46,649 bases of DNA from a virus (IMGVR_UViG_3300003321_000115:676-47324), one strand, 5' to 3'; positions 27,506-36,870 are shown, counted from the first letter of the stretch. Made by a program: numbers and translations. Notes: a model not told the origin generated them from the letters alone.

Positions 27506-29245
27506 ATGAAAAGATTAACATTAATTTCTATTTCTTCTTTAGTGGCTATTAATTTTAGCCTTTTCTCTCAACAAAGACCTTCTTCTTTTAATGGACCATA
27601 TATAAATTCTGTTTCAAATAGAGTTTATCTTGATTATAGAAATGGTCCACGTTACCCTGTAGCAGACCCTTCTACAATTCCGGGGATTGCTAATATAACA
27701 ATATTTCCAAGTGGTAGTACTTTACTAAATAGTTTACAAGCAGCATGGAATTTTGATGAACAGTTCAACGCACCAACGAACCGCTTTTCTGATTTTTCAG
27801 CGACTAGCAGTTTAGTGCTCAGTAACTCAGCCGCTACAGGGGCAGCTAGAAGTTTAACAAGTGGAGGATTAGAACTTACCAATGGTTCTACAGCAATTCT
27901 TACCATTACGAATACTTCTGTATTTGGATTGAATAGTTCGTTTACGATGTCGTTTTGGGTTTGTGGTGGGGTGAGTGGCTCTAATCCTTGTGGAATCGGA
28001 CAGCAGATTGATATCTCTACATGGGATTATCAGTGGGGTGGGCAAACATTTCAATCGCATGATAGTGGTGGAACGCTGCATCAAGTAGTTGGAACATCAA
28101 TAGGTTCAACAACATGGCTCCTTGTAGTTTGCGGATATGATTCCGCGAACAATCAAATCTTCATCAGCAATAATGGAGGAGCGCGTGTTAATGCTTCTGC
28201 TGGTGGTTCTGTAAAGCAAACGGCAAATATGCCGTTTAGGATAAGTATTAATCCTGCTCTTGTTGACAACTTTTACTTTTGGAATCGAGTTCTAACTTCT
28301 GCTGAAATAACCACACTATATAACAGTGGCTTTGGTGTTCAGTATCCATTTACTGCAACAGACCCCGGACTTTCAGTTGTATCGAGCTACTATTGGGGAT
28401 TACAGCAGAATGGTGGAACAACTACAGTAGCAAATTCAAATGCTATTGTTGGTTTAGTTGATGGAATGAACACACATGGATTATGGGCTAGGATGGGTTA
28501 TATTGGTGCGTATGGTGGAAGCACTGTTAAAGAGGCAATTAATCCCATCAAAGGTGGCTGGCAACTGAATGGCGGAAATACCTTTATATTCTTTAATCCA
28601 GATATTGTTACTGCAAGCGTTCCATTCAATAATGGACCATTTGTAGATGCTGATGTTACTGTTAACGGTATGCAGGGTAATGGGACTTCAAAGTATCTTA
28701 ATCTATCTGCTGGTTCGGCTGCATACGGAACTAGTGGAACACAATTTCCAAGCTGGAACAACTGTGCTATTACTGTCTATTGCTACTCAAACAGTGTTGA
28801 AGGTGGCAAAGCTTGGATTGGTTCTCAGGATGGTATAATTGGGAATGGTATCTATATGTATAACTCTGGTGCAGCTAACTGGATTGTAGGTCAGATTGGA
28901 ACTCTTAGTGGTGGTAACACTCAAAGTAATGCTGCTAGTTCTGGATACTGCACTTTAACACGTCCTGATTCTACTCACTTGAATTGGTATTTTGCTAACT
29001 CTCAAGTTCCCCACGGACTCTATTCACAAAGCACTGTAGCTAATACTACAGCTAGTCCTAATTTATCGTTGGGTGTTTCTATTTTTGGATTGCTAGACCG
29101 AGGTTCTGGTGGAACTGTCATACTTACCACCAACCGACTATCATATGCTTCTACTTCGAGTTCTAGCTTGAGTAGTTCTGAGTCAGCTAACTATTTTAGT
29201 GATGTTCAAACATTCCTTACCACTAAAGGTGGTGGTTATCGTTAG
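27506..29245 (+). CDS. Exported LamG/concanavalin-like protein
   Basis: 579 residues. Signal peptide about 1-21 (MKRLTLISISSLVAINFSLFSQ). Residues about 75-265 look like a LamG/concanavalin-type jelly roll ('NSSFTMSFWVCGG', 'DNFYFWNRVLTSAEITTLYNSGFG'), which in tail or surface proteins binds sugars. A second part (residues 270-579) has Gly/Ser/Asn-rich strands and may be another such domain. Either a secreted/surface protein or a host-like tail tip protein; the signal peptide favours export. Typical of Verrucomicrobiota/Bacteroidota protein style. Confidence 0.72.
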   Translation: MKRLTLISISSLVAINFSLFSQQRPSSFNGPYINSVSNRVYLDYRNGPRYPVADPSTIPGIANITIFPSGSTLLNSLQAAWNFDEQFNAPTNRFSDFSATSSLVLSNSAATGAARSLTSGGLELTNGSTAILTITNTSVFGLNSSFTMSFWVCGGVSGSNPCGIGQQIDISTWDYQWGGQTFQSHDSGGTLHQVVGTSIGSTTWLLVVCGYDSANNQIFISNNGGARVNASAGGSVKQTANMPFRISINPALVDNFYFWNRVLTSAEITTLYNSGFGVQYPFTATDPGLSVVSSYYWGLQQNGGTTTVANSNAIVGLVDGMNTHGLWARMGYIGAYGGSTVKEAINPIKGGWQLNGGNTFIFFNPDIVTASVPFNNGPFVDADVTVNGMQGNGTSKYLNLSAGSAAYGTSGTQFPSWNNCAITVYCYSNSVEGGKAWIGSQDGIIGNGIYMYNSGAANWIVGQIGTLSGGNTQSNAASSGYCTLTRPDSTHLNWYFANSQVPHGLYSQSTVANTTASPNLSLGVSIFGLLDRGSGGTVILTTNRLSYASTSSSSLSSSESANYFSDVQTFLTTKGGGYR

Positions 29246-29250
29246 ATAAT

Positions 29251-29784
29251 ATGAAAAAATTAATTGTTATTGGATTACTTTTTAGTTCATGTTTCTTTGC
29301 CAAAGCACAATCTACAAATACAAACTATATTTTATCTGCTGTTGGTGTATCAAATACTATTTGGACTTCATTTAGAACAAACTTACCATTTGTATTATCT
29401 CAGTATCCAGCAGTATCTGGCATCTCTAATATATTAGCAGGTGCAAATATTATTTCTCCCGGCTTTTTTCCTATCTCTAATTACTGGGCAAATGGTCCTA
29501 CGGGAGTGATGGATTTTTCTACCAATCTTGATTACGGATGTGCTACAGTTATTCCTCTTTCTATTTCAGGTATTAGATATGCTGGTGCATTTGCTTCAAA
29601 TTCTTTAGAGGGTTCTTTCACTGTAACTAATGCTGGCGCTGGTTCAAATATTGATGTTTATATTCCCGGTGTTAGAGCAGATGATGGACAACGTGACCAT
29701 TGGGTAACTAATGGACAAGTTACAGAATTTAAGATTAAATTAAAATACGGTATGACAAATATGACCGTAACACATTATTATTAA
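29251..29784 (+). CDS. Exported hypothetical protein
   Basis: 177 residues with signal peptide 1-20 ('KKLIVIGLLFSSCFFAKAQS', cleavage after AKA). The mature part is Thr/Asn/Ser-rich with beta pattern ('GSFTVTNAGAGSNIDVYIPGVRADD'). Lies 5 bases after the LamG gene and is probably co-translated. Function unknown. Confidence 0.68.
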   Translation: MKKLIVIGLLFSSCFFAKAQSTNTNYILSAVGVSNTIWTSFRTNLPFVLSQYPAVSGISNILAGANIISPGFFPISNYWANGPTGVMDFSTNLDYGCATVIPLSISGIRYAGAFASNSLEGSFTVTNAGAGSNIDVYIPGVRADDGQRDHWVTNGQVTEFKIKLKYGMTNMTVTHYY

Positions 29785-29854
29785 TTTCAAATTAATTTAG
29801 AGAGACCTAACAAATAATAACCTCAGATTATGAAAGGAATAAAAGCAGTAAACA

Positions 29855-30124
29855 ATGAATAAAGAAAAACTTATGAACTGGAATACAATTATTATGGTTG
29901 TAGCATTTCCTTTGCTAATCTGGGATATTCAACGGGTGGTTACTAGAGTAGATAATGCCCATGATGATGTTATCGCTGTAAGAGAGGAATTGAAAGCAGT
30001 TAAAACAAATATGATAGATAGAAAAGAATTTGATGCTGTCAATTCTGATATAAAATTAAGACAAGCTTCTCTAGAAATACGGCTTGCAACTCTTGAATTA
30101 GAGTTGAACAAGCTTAAAAAATAG
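29855..30124 (+). CDS. Membrane-anchored coiled-coil protein, holin/spanin-like
   Basis: 89 residues: one N-terminal transmembrane helix (about 9-27, 'TIIMVVAFPLLIWDIQRVV') and a long heptad-patterned helix to the end ('REELKAVKTNMIDRKEFDAVNSDIKLRQASLEIRLATLELELNKLKK'). This is the layout of XhlA/i-spanin-like lysis proteins. The next gene is another small membrane protein, supporting a lysis role. No endolysin is recognised nearby. Confidence 0.6.
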   Translation: MNKEKLMNWNTIIMVVAFPLLIWDIQRVVTRVDNAHDDVIAVREELKAVKTNMIDRKEFDAVNSDIKLRQASLEIRLATLELELNKLKK

Positions 30125-30125
30125 A

Positions 30126-30413
30126 ATGAAAAGTTCGACTAAGAAATGGATTCGCGGCGGTGTTGAAATTCTTATTCATGGATTTTGTGCTGCTGCTATT
30201 GCTACCTTGACAGCATGTTTTATTGATAGTCACGATTGGGCTATAGGAACAAAGAACTTTTATCATATGTTCTTAGCTTCTTTTGTAGCACAAGGTGGAA
30301 TAAGATTTCTTCAATGGTGGATGGCTAATCCTTTTCCACCAGATGATGAAACGGAGGTAGTGAATATTAATCCACTAAAGCCGACAACGTCTGATAAACC
30401 TCAAAACATATAA
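30126..30413 (+). CDS. Small membrane protein, candidate holin
   Basis: 95 residues, two hydrophobic segments: about 14-32 ('EILIHGFCAAAIATLTACF') and 46-66 ('FYHMFLASFVAQGGIRFLQWWM'), then a charged, Pro-rich C-terminal tail. Directly after the coiled-coil membrane protein (1 base gap). Size and topology fit a class II holin; this is inference from layout. Confidence 0.6.
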   Translation: MKSSTKKWIRGGVEILIHGFCAAAIATLTACFIDSHDWAIGTKNFYHMFLASFVAQGGIRFLQWWMANPFPPDDETEVVNINPLKPTTSDKPQNI

Positions 30414-30421
30414 CTAAACTG

Positions 30422-30955
30422 ATGAAAAAACTACTCCTAATTATTGGGCTTATTTCCTTCATTGGAAATGTAAGCATAAACGCGCAGCAGACTACAAACA
30501 CTGATGTAAGTTTGCCCAGAGAAGCAACTCAGTGGATTTCATTTGCATCTACTGCCTCTTCAAATATTATGGCAGCGGCATATGGAATTGCAGCTACCGA
30601 TTTTAAAACATTTGGTGGCGGCATTGCTCTTGCTTATAAACTAGATGATATGATTGTTCCAACTCTTCGTCTAGATTATTATGACAGGGAATTATGGATG
30701 CCTTCTGCATCATTACAGTTGCAGACTCCATTAACTCTATTTGGTAAAGTAACTGTAATTCCATTTGGATTTGCCGGTGTTGCTGAAGCATTAGGCGGGT
30801 CTAGTTCTGGAGTAAGTTCTGGAACAGTTGTAGGTATATTTGGACTTGGCGGTGCTTTGCGAGTTAGTTCCAAATGGGATATAGTTGCAGATTATGAAAA
30901 ATGGACAGGATTTACAAAGGACCAGATTCGATTTGGTGTTCTTTATAAATTCTAA
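30422..30955 (+). CDS. Predicted outer-membrane beta-barrel protein
   Basis: 177 residues. Signal peptide 1-22 ('KKLLLIIGLISFIGNVSINAQ'). The rest alternates amphipathic strands with short turns ('TLRLDYYDRELWMPSASLQL', 'VTVIPFGFAGVAEAL', 'WDIVADYEKW') and the chain ends 'IRFGVLYKF' with a terminal Phe, the Bam-recognised signature of outer-membrane barrels. Small phage-encoded barrels (such as Lom-type) can change host surface or block superinfection. Function here is inferred. Confidence 0.68.
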   Translation: MKKLLLIIGLISFIGNVSINAQQTTNTDVSLPREATQWISFASTASSNIMAAAYGIAATDFKTFGGGIALAYKLDDMIVPTLRLDYYDRELWMPSASLQLQTPLTLFGKVTVIPFGFAGVAEALGGSSSGVSSGTVVGIFGLGGALRVSSKWDIVADYEKWTGFTKDQIRFGVLYKF

Positions 30956-30966
30956 TTTATATAAAA

Positions 30967-31404
30967 ATGCCATTCTTACAAACATCTTTAGCAGTTGCAA
31001 CTAGTGATGGTAGACATTGTAGAACTCTATCATTGTTGCAATATGATTCTAAGAATGGCGAACGAATAGAAATACCAATAGGAACATTAACAGATGGCGC
31101 CAGTATACCTCAAGAATTCTGGAATATTCTTCCACCTTTTGGGGTATACTGGTTAGCTTGTATTCTACACGATTTTCTATATAATTCACATCCTAAACCT
31201 GACAATATAGATGATGAGGAATATCGAAAATGGTGCGATTATATGCTACTTGAAGCTATGGAATCTTTAGAAGTTCCATTTATCATACGAATAACTATTT
31301 ATGAAGGAGTTCGTTATGGTGGAAAACATGCTTATACAGAAGATAGACTTAAATTAATTGCTGCTCATTTTGAAGATAGCAAGATTCATTCTTTTACTGT
31401 TTAA
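30967..31404 (+). CDS. DUF1353-family protein
   Basis: 145 residues. 'IPIGTLTDGASIPQEFWNILPPFGVYWLACILHDFLYNS' carries the DUF1353 hallmark (TDGASIP..fW..lpP.G.Y..A...HD.LY), with conserved His and Asp, around residues 35-75. The family is common in phage tail/lysis regions; its function is not established, though the conserved H and D suggest a hydrolase or metal site. Confidence 0.8.
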   Translation: MPFLQTSLAVATSDGRHCRTLSLLQYDSKNGERIEIPIGTLTDGASIPQEFWNILPPFGVYWLACILHDFLYNSHPKPDNIDDEEYRKWCDYMLLEAMESLEVPFIIRITIYEGVRYGGKHAYTEDRLKLIAAHFEDSKIHSFTV

Positions 31405-31410
31405 CAATTT

Positions 31411-32100
31411 ATGGCTGGCTTCGACGAGGCACAAAAATATCTGGATTTAACTCCAGCAAGAGTTGCTACTTTGGCTGAGGCACAGAATAGTAATGTTCCT
31501 TTTGATAAATATTATGGATTAATTCCAACTAGACCTGTAAAGAAAGTTGGAACCACTTTAGTATTGAAAGCAAACTCTGGTGCCACTGTTCCATTTAATG
31601 CGAATTTAGAAAAGAATCAGGTTCTATTTTCTTATTTCTTTACTCTTCCCCTGCCATTTTATCTTCTCAATAATGATATTCAGGTTGGTCAGCTTGGTAT
31701 TCATTTACCAGTTTTAAACACATCTAATGGATTCATTTGTGTTCGTTGGAGAAGTGGTAACGATGAAACACGCAGAGTTGTTTCTCGTGGTGCATTCTCT
31801 GCTTCATTAATATCACCTGAACAATTTCGTGTTAATATTCCAGATTACAGCAATGAATTAATTGGTCCAAATGCTGTATTTGAATTTTGGAATTTTAAAT
31901 TAAAGACACCACTAAATCAAGTTTACGGTGTTATTTCTGATTTACACATATTGATTAATTATCTTCGAGACCCTGTTGACGGAGATGATTCTGGAGATGA
32001 TATTGAATATACAGCGGTGCCACGAACTACTTATGGTGTTGCGTTACCCGCTAATTTACCAGTTGATAATTCTGCTGAAGCATGGCTAGATAACCCCTGA
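31411..32100 (+). CDS. Hypothetical virion protein, 229 aa
   Basis: Soluble beta-rich protein ('KVGTTLVLKANSGATVPFNANLEKN', 'FICVRWRSGNDETRRVVSRG'). No family recognised. Between the DUF1353 gene and the fibre gene in a late operon; likely a virion or tail attachment component. Confidence 0.62.
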   Translation: MAGFDEAQKYLDLTPARVATLAEAQNSNVPFDKYYGLIPTRPVKKVGTTLVLKANSGATVPFNANLEKNQVLFSYFFTLPLPFYLLNNDIQVGQLGIHLPVLNTSNGFICVRWRSGNDETRRVVSRGAFSASLISPEQFRVNIPDYSNELIGPNAVFEFWNFKLKTPLNQVYGVISDLHILINYLRDPVDGDDSGDDIEYTAVPRTTYGVALPANLPVDNSAEAWLDNP

Positions 32101-32112
32101 TATAAAAATAAT

Positions 32113-33240
32113 ATGGCATTATCATTACAAGATTTTCTTAAAGGTTTAAGTTTTTCCGCTTTACCATCATTTACTGGAACAGATTTAAATAATCTAGTTG
32201 ATGAGGCAACTCCTTTTATTGATTCTCCAACAGAAGGAAAAGGAATAATACTTCATACCATTGATACAGCTTTGGGCGTTCCTGAAGTGCCAGACCCAAC
32301 TATATCTGGTTCCTATAATAAATGGAAATTATACATCTGGAAAAGAACTCCTTTTCCCGGTGCAACGGTTAAAACTCCAACCATTTTTGGATGGAACGAT
32401 GATGCTCCTAATGACGCTACATTTAAGAAGTGGTTGCAGCTTGTTCAAGATACAACACAGATTGAAACAGATATAACTAATCTTCAAACTGAAGTAAATG
32501 TTGCACAATCAACTGCTGCTAATGCGGCGGCTGTAGCAAATCAAGCATTAACTGAAGCTGATAATGCTGAGGCGGCAGCACTTAATGCTCTTAATATTGC
32601 TAATGGTTTAAATGCCGCTGTTAATCAGGCAAATACAAATGCTTCTAATGCTGTAACAACAGCTAACGGTGCATCTGCTGCTGTAACTGCAATGCAGACA
32701 GATGTAAATAATCTTAAAAATGTAAGTGTTCCTGCTTTACAAGCTCTCAACTCTGCATTTGCACTTCTCTCTGAGAATGCTGCTGCAAATACATCATTAG
32801 CTGGATTAGCTGCCGGTGAGAATGTTAGAAATATTAATACCAAGCAATATGATGCTCAGAATTTAGTTACACTAGCTGGTGGTAAAATAACCATTGTAAA
32901 TGCTGGCACTTACTTAGTTAAGGTTCGAGTTCCATACACAGTGACTCTTACTGATGCAAATCTAACAAATCAATTACAGGCTGGCATTATTAAAGATTCA
33001 GATAATTCTGTTTTAGGGATTGGTCAATCTTGTTATCACGCTACAACAGGAATTGGTGGTGCAGCATTTACACAAGATGCTACTGGGTTTTCTGAAGCAT
33101 TTGCAATTATATCTGTTACTGCTGGATTTGTTATTCGTATTATTCTTAATGCGGCAAATACTCATGGTAGTAATGGTAAAGCTGCAAATCGTTTACCAAG
33201 TGAAGTTTACACCACAGTTGAAATTAAACAACTAGCATAA
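32113..33240 (+). CDS. Probable tail fibre with coiled-coil shaft and jelly-roll head
   Basis: 375 residues. N-terminal 100 residues may attach to the tail. Residues about 115-205 are Ala/Asn/Thr-rich heptads ('QSTAANAAAVANQALTEADNAEAAALNALNIA'), typical of a trimeric coiled-coil shaft. The last 130 residues ('NAGTYLVKVRVPYTVTL ... GFVIRIILNAA...TTVEIKQL') look like a C1q/TNF-type jelly-roll head. Likely receptor-binding. No family named. Confidence 0.7.
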   Translation: MALSLQDFLKGLSFSALPSFTGTDLNNLVDEATPFIDSPTEGKGIILHTIDTALGVPEVPDPTISGSYNKWKLYIWKRTPFPGATVKTPTIFGWNDDAPNDATFKKWLQLVQDTTQIETDITNLQTEVNVAQSTAANAAAVANQALTEADNAEAAALNALNIANGLNAAVNQANTNASNAVTTANGASAAVTAMQTDVNNLKNVSVPALQALNSAFALLSENAAANTSLAGLAAGENVRNINTKQYDAQNLVTLAGGKITIVNAGTYLVKVRVPYTVTLTDANLTNQLQAGIIKDSDNSVLGIGQSCYHATTGIGGAAFTQDATGFSEAFAIISVTAGFVIRIILNAANTHGSNGKAANRLPSEVYTTVEIKQLA

Positions 33241-33246
33241 ATATAT

Positions 33247-34224
33247 ATGTTAATAGATGTTTTAACAAGACTTTCCAAAGAAACTGGCATTCATCCAACA
33301 CAAAAGAGAAGTGTTCTAATTTCTCTATTGCAGGATAGTGCTAGAGAGATGCACAAATTATTGGAGTGCACAAAAATTTATAGAGAAGTAACTCTAGTTG
33401 TTCAGCCAAATAAAGTTGTAACTCTTCCTGCTTTTATTGGTGAATTACGTGGAATGAGAATGCACACAAATGAATTACCATTTGATGTAAATTCTATAGC
33501 TCAGCCACGATATATTTCTACAACTTTAGCACACAAATTTAAAAATTGGCGTGATAAAGGAGAATCAGCAGTATTTCAACTTCCTAATGGATATGGTCGT
33601 CTTAAACTTCAATCATTTTCCACTGAACCAGTTCCTGTAAATATTACTATTTCTGGACAAACTGCAAACTCTAATAGAGTTGAAGAAACAATTGTTTGGG
33701 ATGATAATTTAAAGCAAACTACAAACTTGTTTGGCGGCCAAATTTACAATATATCTTGTGTTGCTCAGCGTCAATTTGATATTACAATTTCTGATTATCT
33801 TGGTAATCAAATAGCTGTTCTTTATAATGACCAGAAATTAACAAGATATAAAATTGTAGATGTTTCTCAAATCTTTTGGACACTTGACACAGATGATGGT
33901 GGTTCATTAATTGATGTTCTTTATAAATTACCGGCAACAGATTTATTTAGAGACACTGATTCATTTTATGCTGGTGAAGATTATGATGAAGCTTGGTTTT
34001 GTATGGGTATGTATTTCTATTTACGTGCCCAACAAAATCGTATGAATGATGCTATAGCTTATCAACAGAGTGCATCACAAATGCTTCTAGCTGCTAAAGA
34101 TTCTAGTGAATCTGGAATCATGAAAAAATTGCAATTTGGACGTAACAAATGTTATGGTCTATTTAGAAAATACAGGTATTTTCCGGGAAGTGTGACCTCT
34201 GTGGACCACAACACACAGGGCTAA
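33247..34224 (+). CDS. Candidate tail-tube/adaptor protein
   Basis: 325 residues; begins 'VLTRLSKETGIHPTQKRSVLISLLQDSAREMHKLLE', a helical start then beta-rich centre and helical C-terminus. Position just before the nozzle-like gene and internal virion proteins parallels T7 gp11 (adaptor) in podoviruses. Assignment by synteny and size, not by motif. A homing endonuclease gene is inserted right after it. Confidence 0.6.
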   Translation: MLIDVLTRLSKETGIHPTQKRSVLISLLQDSAREMHKLLECTKIYREVTLVVQPNKVVTLPAFIGELRGMRMHTNELPFDVNSIAQPRYISTTLAHKFKNWRDKGESAVFQLPNGYGRLKLQSFSTEPVPVNITISGQTANSNRVEETIVWDDNLKQTTNLFGGQIYNISCVAQRQFDITISDYLGNQIAVLYNDQKLTRYKIVDVSQIFWTLDTDDGGSLIDVLYKLPATDLFRDTDSFYAGEDYDEAWFCMGMYFYLRAQQNRMNDAIAYQQSASQMLLAAKDSSESGIMKKLQFGRNKCYGLFRKYRYFPGSVTSVDHNTQG

Positions 34225-34235
34225 AAATAGTTTTT

Positions 34236-34760
34236 ATGAAACTTATTCCTGAAGTATGTAGTTCAACTGTTAAAATGCCTCTAACAAACTCGGATTTATT
34301 TTTTTATATTGATAAAAAGAATTACGAAAAATTTAAGAATTATACTTGTAGGTTGAATGATAGAGGATATGTGGTAAGTTCCTCTACATGTTACACAGGG
34401 CCTATTTATATACATAAAAGAATTGCTAAATTATATAATCAAAATTTTGTTGACCATATTGATAAAATGCCCAGAAATTGTACTGAAATAAATCTAAGAC
34501 CTATTTCAATTAAAAATAATGGATTAAATAGATATAAAAATTCTAATAATACTTCAGGATTTATAGGGGTGTCTTACAGGAAAGATATTAAAAAATTTGC
34601 TGCATATGCAAATAATTTAGAGGGGAGAAGAATTCACCTAGGCTTTTTTAATACACCAGAAGAAGCTGCAAGAGCTAGAGATAGATATATGATAAAATTT
34701 TATTTAGAGTTTGCTACTTTAAATTTTCCAATATCAGATTATATAAAGTCTCAACTTTAA
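34236..34760 (+). CDS. HNH/AP2 homing endonuclease (second copy)
   Basis: 174 residues. HNH region 'VDHIDKMPRNCTEINLRPISIKNN' near residues 72-95, with the final HNH Asn/His positions altered compared with 24884-25357, so activity is uncertain. AP2 region 'SGFIGVSYRKDI ... RRIHLGFFNTPEEAARARDRYMIKFY' near 108-160. Sits in the same orientation as neighbours between the two tail genes, without its own promoter. Its codon use is A/T-richer than the tail genes, suggesting a later arrival. Confidence 0.82.
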   Translation: MKLIPEVCSSTVKMPLTNSDLFFYIDKKNYEKFKNYTCRLNDRGYVVSSSTCYTGPIYIHKRIAKLYNQNFVDHIDKMPRNCTEINLRPISIKNNGLNRYKNSNNTSGFIGVSYRKDIKKFAAYANNLEGRRIHLGFFNTPEEAARARDRYMIKFYLEFATLNFPISDYIKSQL

Positions 34761-34771
34761 GAGATTATATT

Positions 34772-36520
34772 ATGCTTTCCGTTCAAAAATTATTTAGCTC
34801 TCTCGATTTATTATCATCCGATAATAAGATAGCTGATACAGACTATCAATGGATGATTAATGCTCGACAGAGATTTGGAGTTGTTGAACCAATTAAGAAA
34901 CATAAAGATTTAACTCAATCTTTACCTGCTGGAGTTAAACAAGGAATATATGCTATTGGCAATGTTCTTCTAGCTTTTGTTTCTGGTAAAGCATATCTAC
35001 AACAAGATGGACAAACTTCTTGGGCACAAGTAGCAAACTTTCAAATGTCTGCTGACGCTGTTCAATATTGGACACAATCAGTTCCAGCATCTTCATTTAA
35101 TTTTGTTCGTAAGGCTGCCACAAATATTCAATCGCCAATAACTGTAACAACAGATTTTAAAGTATCTGGAACTCCTTCTTGTATAGTTGTTCAAGATGGC
35201 GTTTCTCAACCTTGGTTAATCATATATGATACAATTAATCAAGTTTATACTTCTCGTGCTGCTAAAACATTTTCAGATTGGTCAAATACATCAGGAAATT
35301 TAAATGATAGGGAATATGTTCCTATCGGTAAACAAATGATGTATATGAATCAGACTTTATTTATTGTATCTCCAGATGGAAAATCTGTTTATCGTTCTAT
35401 TACAGGTCGTCCACTTGATTTCATGATAAACGTAGATACAGATGGTAATAAGGCTACATCAGAAGCACTTGGCGGCGCTGCTACAGTATCATTTGCAATG
35501 GATTTCGATTTCATAACTTGCATTCAACCTGTTAATATTCAAGATTCATTTGTTTATGGAACTGCTCGCAATACTCGTCTTGTTACTGCTGATTATACAA
35601 ATACTATATTTGGCGAACCAACATTTAAAAGTTCGCCGCCTCTTACTGTAGGTATCGTTAATCAGTATTCATTTGTAGACATTTTAGGAGATTATGCTTG
35701 CATTGATTTTGACGGTGTAAAATCATTTAATGCTGTTCAGAATCAAAAATTTAGAGGTAGAAATTCCATCTTCTCATTGATGATAAGCAAGCTTGTTAAA
35801 CTTAATGCAAATAAAAAGATTAAACAAAGAAATCCAATTTGCATAAATTTTAACGATTATTGTCTATTCAACCTAGACACTAGATATGGCAACCTTCTTG
35901 CTGTATATGACACGCTCAGTTCTAACTGGGTCTCCTTCGATATTACGGAACTTTCCCAAATTAAGCAGTTTGCCATTGTGGAAACTCTTACGGAGAGTAA
36001 ACTCTATGCAATAACATATCTAGATGAATTGTTTCAAGTATTTGGTGACGAAGATAATACTGAAGTAGCAATGGTAAAAACAAGAGCATATACTTCAGCA
36101 GAACCCGCATCAGATGACCCGCGTTATCCATTATATGAAACATCTGTTGAACATAAATCAGATAACATGCATCTATTTTTTGACGCTGGAACAGTTGAAG
36201 GAAATGTTACTTTAATTGAATATGTTGATGAACAGGAAAAAATAGAAAATAGAGAAACGCAAGCATTAAAACTTCCAAATAATGGTGTATTCTATCCTGT
36301 TAGACCTCCAGTTAAACCAAATAGTGACCAGCAAGTTAATCATGTTACATTCTCTTTAACAACTGGATTGCTTGGCAAAAAGATTTCATATATTATTATA
36401 TGGGATAATGATGCAAATTTAAATGAATTTCAAGTCAAAACAAGCAAGCAGAATTTGCAGGTTTCATCACAACAGCAACAACAAATATTGCAGCCAGTTT
36501 ACAATCCTGCTGGAAACTAA
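34772..36520 (+). CDS. Candidate tail nozzle protein (propeller-like)
   Basis: 582 residues. Repeated beta pattern ('IYAIGNVLLAFVSGKAYLQQDGQTSW', 'PWLIIYDTINQVYTS', 'ICINFNDYCLFNLDT', 'LLAVYDTLSSNWVSF') suggests a beta-propeller, as in T7 gp12-type nozzles. C-terminus Gln-rich. Position between adaptor-like and internal virion proteins supports it. No sequence family recognised. Confidence 0.65.
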   Translation: MLSVQKLFSSLDLLSSDNKIADTDYQWMINARQRFGVVEPIKKHKDLTQSLPAGVKQGIYAIGNVLLAFVSGKAYLQQDGQTSWAQVANFQMSADAVQYWTQSVPASSFNFVRKAATNIQSPITVTTDFKVSGTPSCIVVQDGVSQPWLIIYDTINQVYTSRAAKTFSDWSNTSGNLNDREYVPIGKQMMYMNQTLFIVSPDGKSVYRSITGRPLDFMINVDTDGNKATSEALGGAATVSFAMDFDFITCIQPVNIQDSFVYGTARNTRLVTADYTNTIFGEPTFKSSPPLTVGIVNQYSFVDILGDYACIDFDGVKSFNAVQNQKFRGRNSIFSLMISKLVKLNANKKIKQRNPICINFNDYCLFNLDTRYGNLLAVYDTLSSNWVSFDITELSQIKQFAIVETLTESKLYAITYLDELFQVFGDEDNTEVAMVKTRAYTSAEPASDDPRYPLYETSVEHKSDNMHLFFDAGTVEGNVTLIEYVDEQEKIENRETQALKLPNNGVFYPVRPPVKPNSDQQVNHVTFSLTTGLLGKKISYIIIWDNDANLNEFQVKTSKQNLQVSSQQQQQILQPVYNPAGN

Positions 36521-36531
36521 CTAAATATTTT

Positions 36532-36858
36532 ATGCCATTTACAGCGACAATTCAAATAATAGTAACACCCTTACCAGATAATGATGTTTGGTTCATTAAC
36601 TCAGAATCATGGACAAATTACTGGCAAAATATATCTGGTTTAGTTACAATTACAGCGGCGGCAAACTCTAAATATATCCCTGTTGCATTTGATAATACGA
36701 TTCCTATGCAAGATATAAATATTGATGGTAATGATATTTTCCTTCCATCTCTTGCTGCTTTTCGTTCTTTGCAAGCTCAAGTTGCTGCTCTAGATGCCAG
36801 TTATCAAGATTTAAGAACACAAATGAAAGCTGCTGGAATAATTGCTGAAGCTCAATAA
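36532..36858 (+). CDS. Hypothetical virion-associated protein, 108 aa
   Basis: Beta-rich first 70 residues then a helical coiled-coil-like C-terminus ('SLAAFRSLQAQVAALDASYQDLRTQMK'). No family recognised. Between the nozzle-like and internal virion protein genes, so a minor tail part is likely. Confidence 0.6.
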   Translation: MPFTATIQIIVTPLPDNDVWFINSESWTNYWQNISGLVTITAAANSKYIPVAFDNTIPMQDINIDGNDIFLPSLAAFRSLQAQVAALDASYQDLRTQMKAAGIIAEAQ

Positions 36859-36870
36859 TCCATATATAAT

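Noticed and set aside
29784-29855. A 10-codon frame (ATG near 29830) between two late genes
   Set aside because: Too short to support; it overlaps the next start and shows no coupling typical of this genome.
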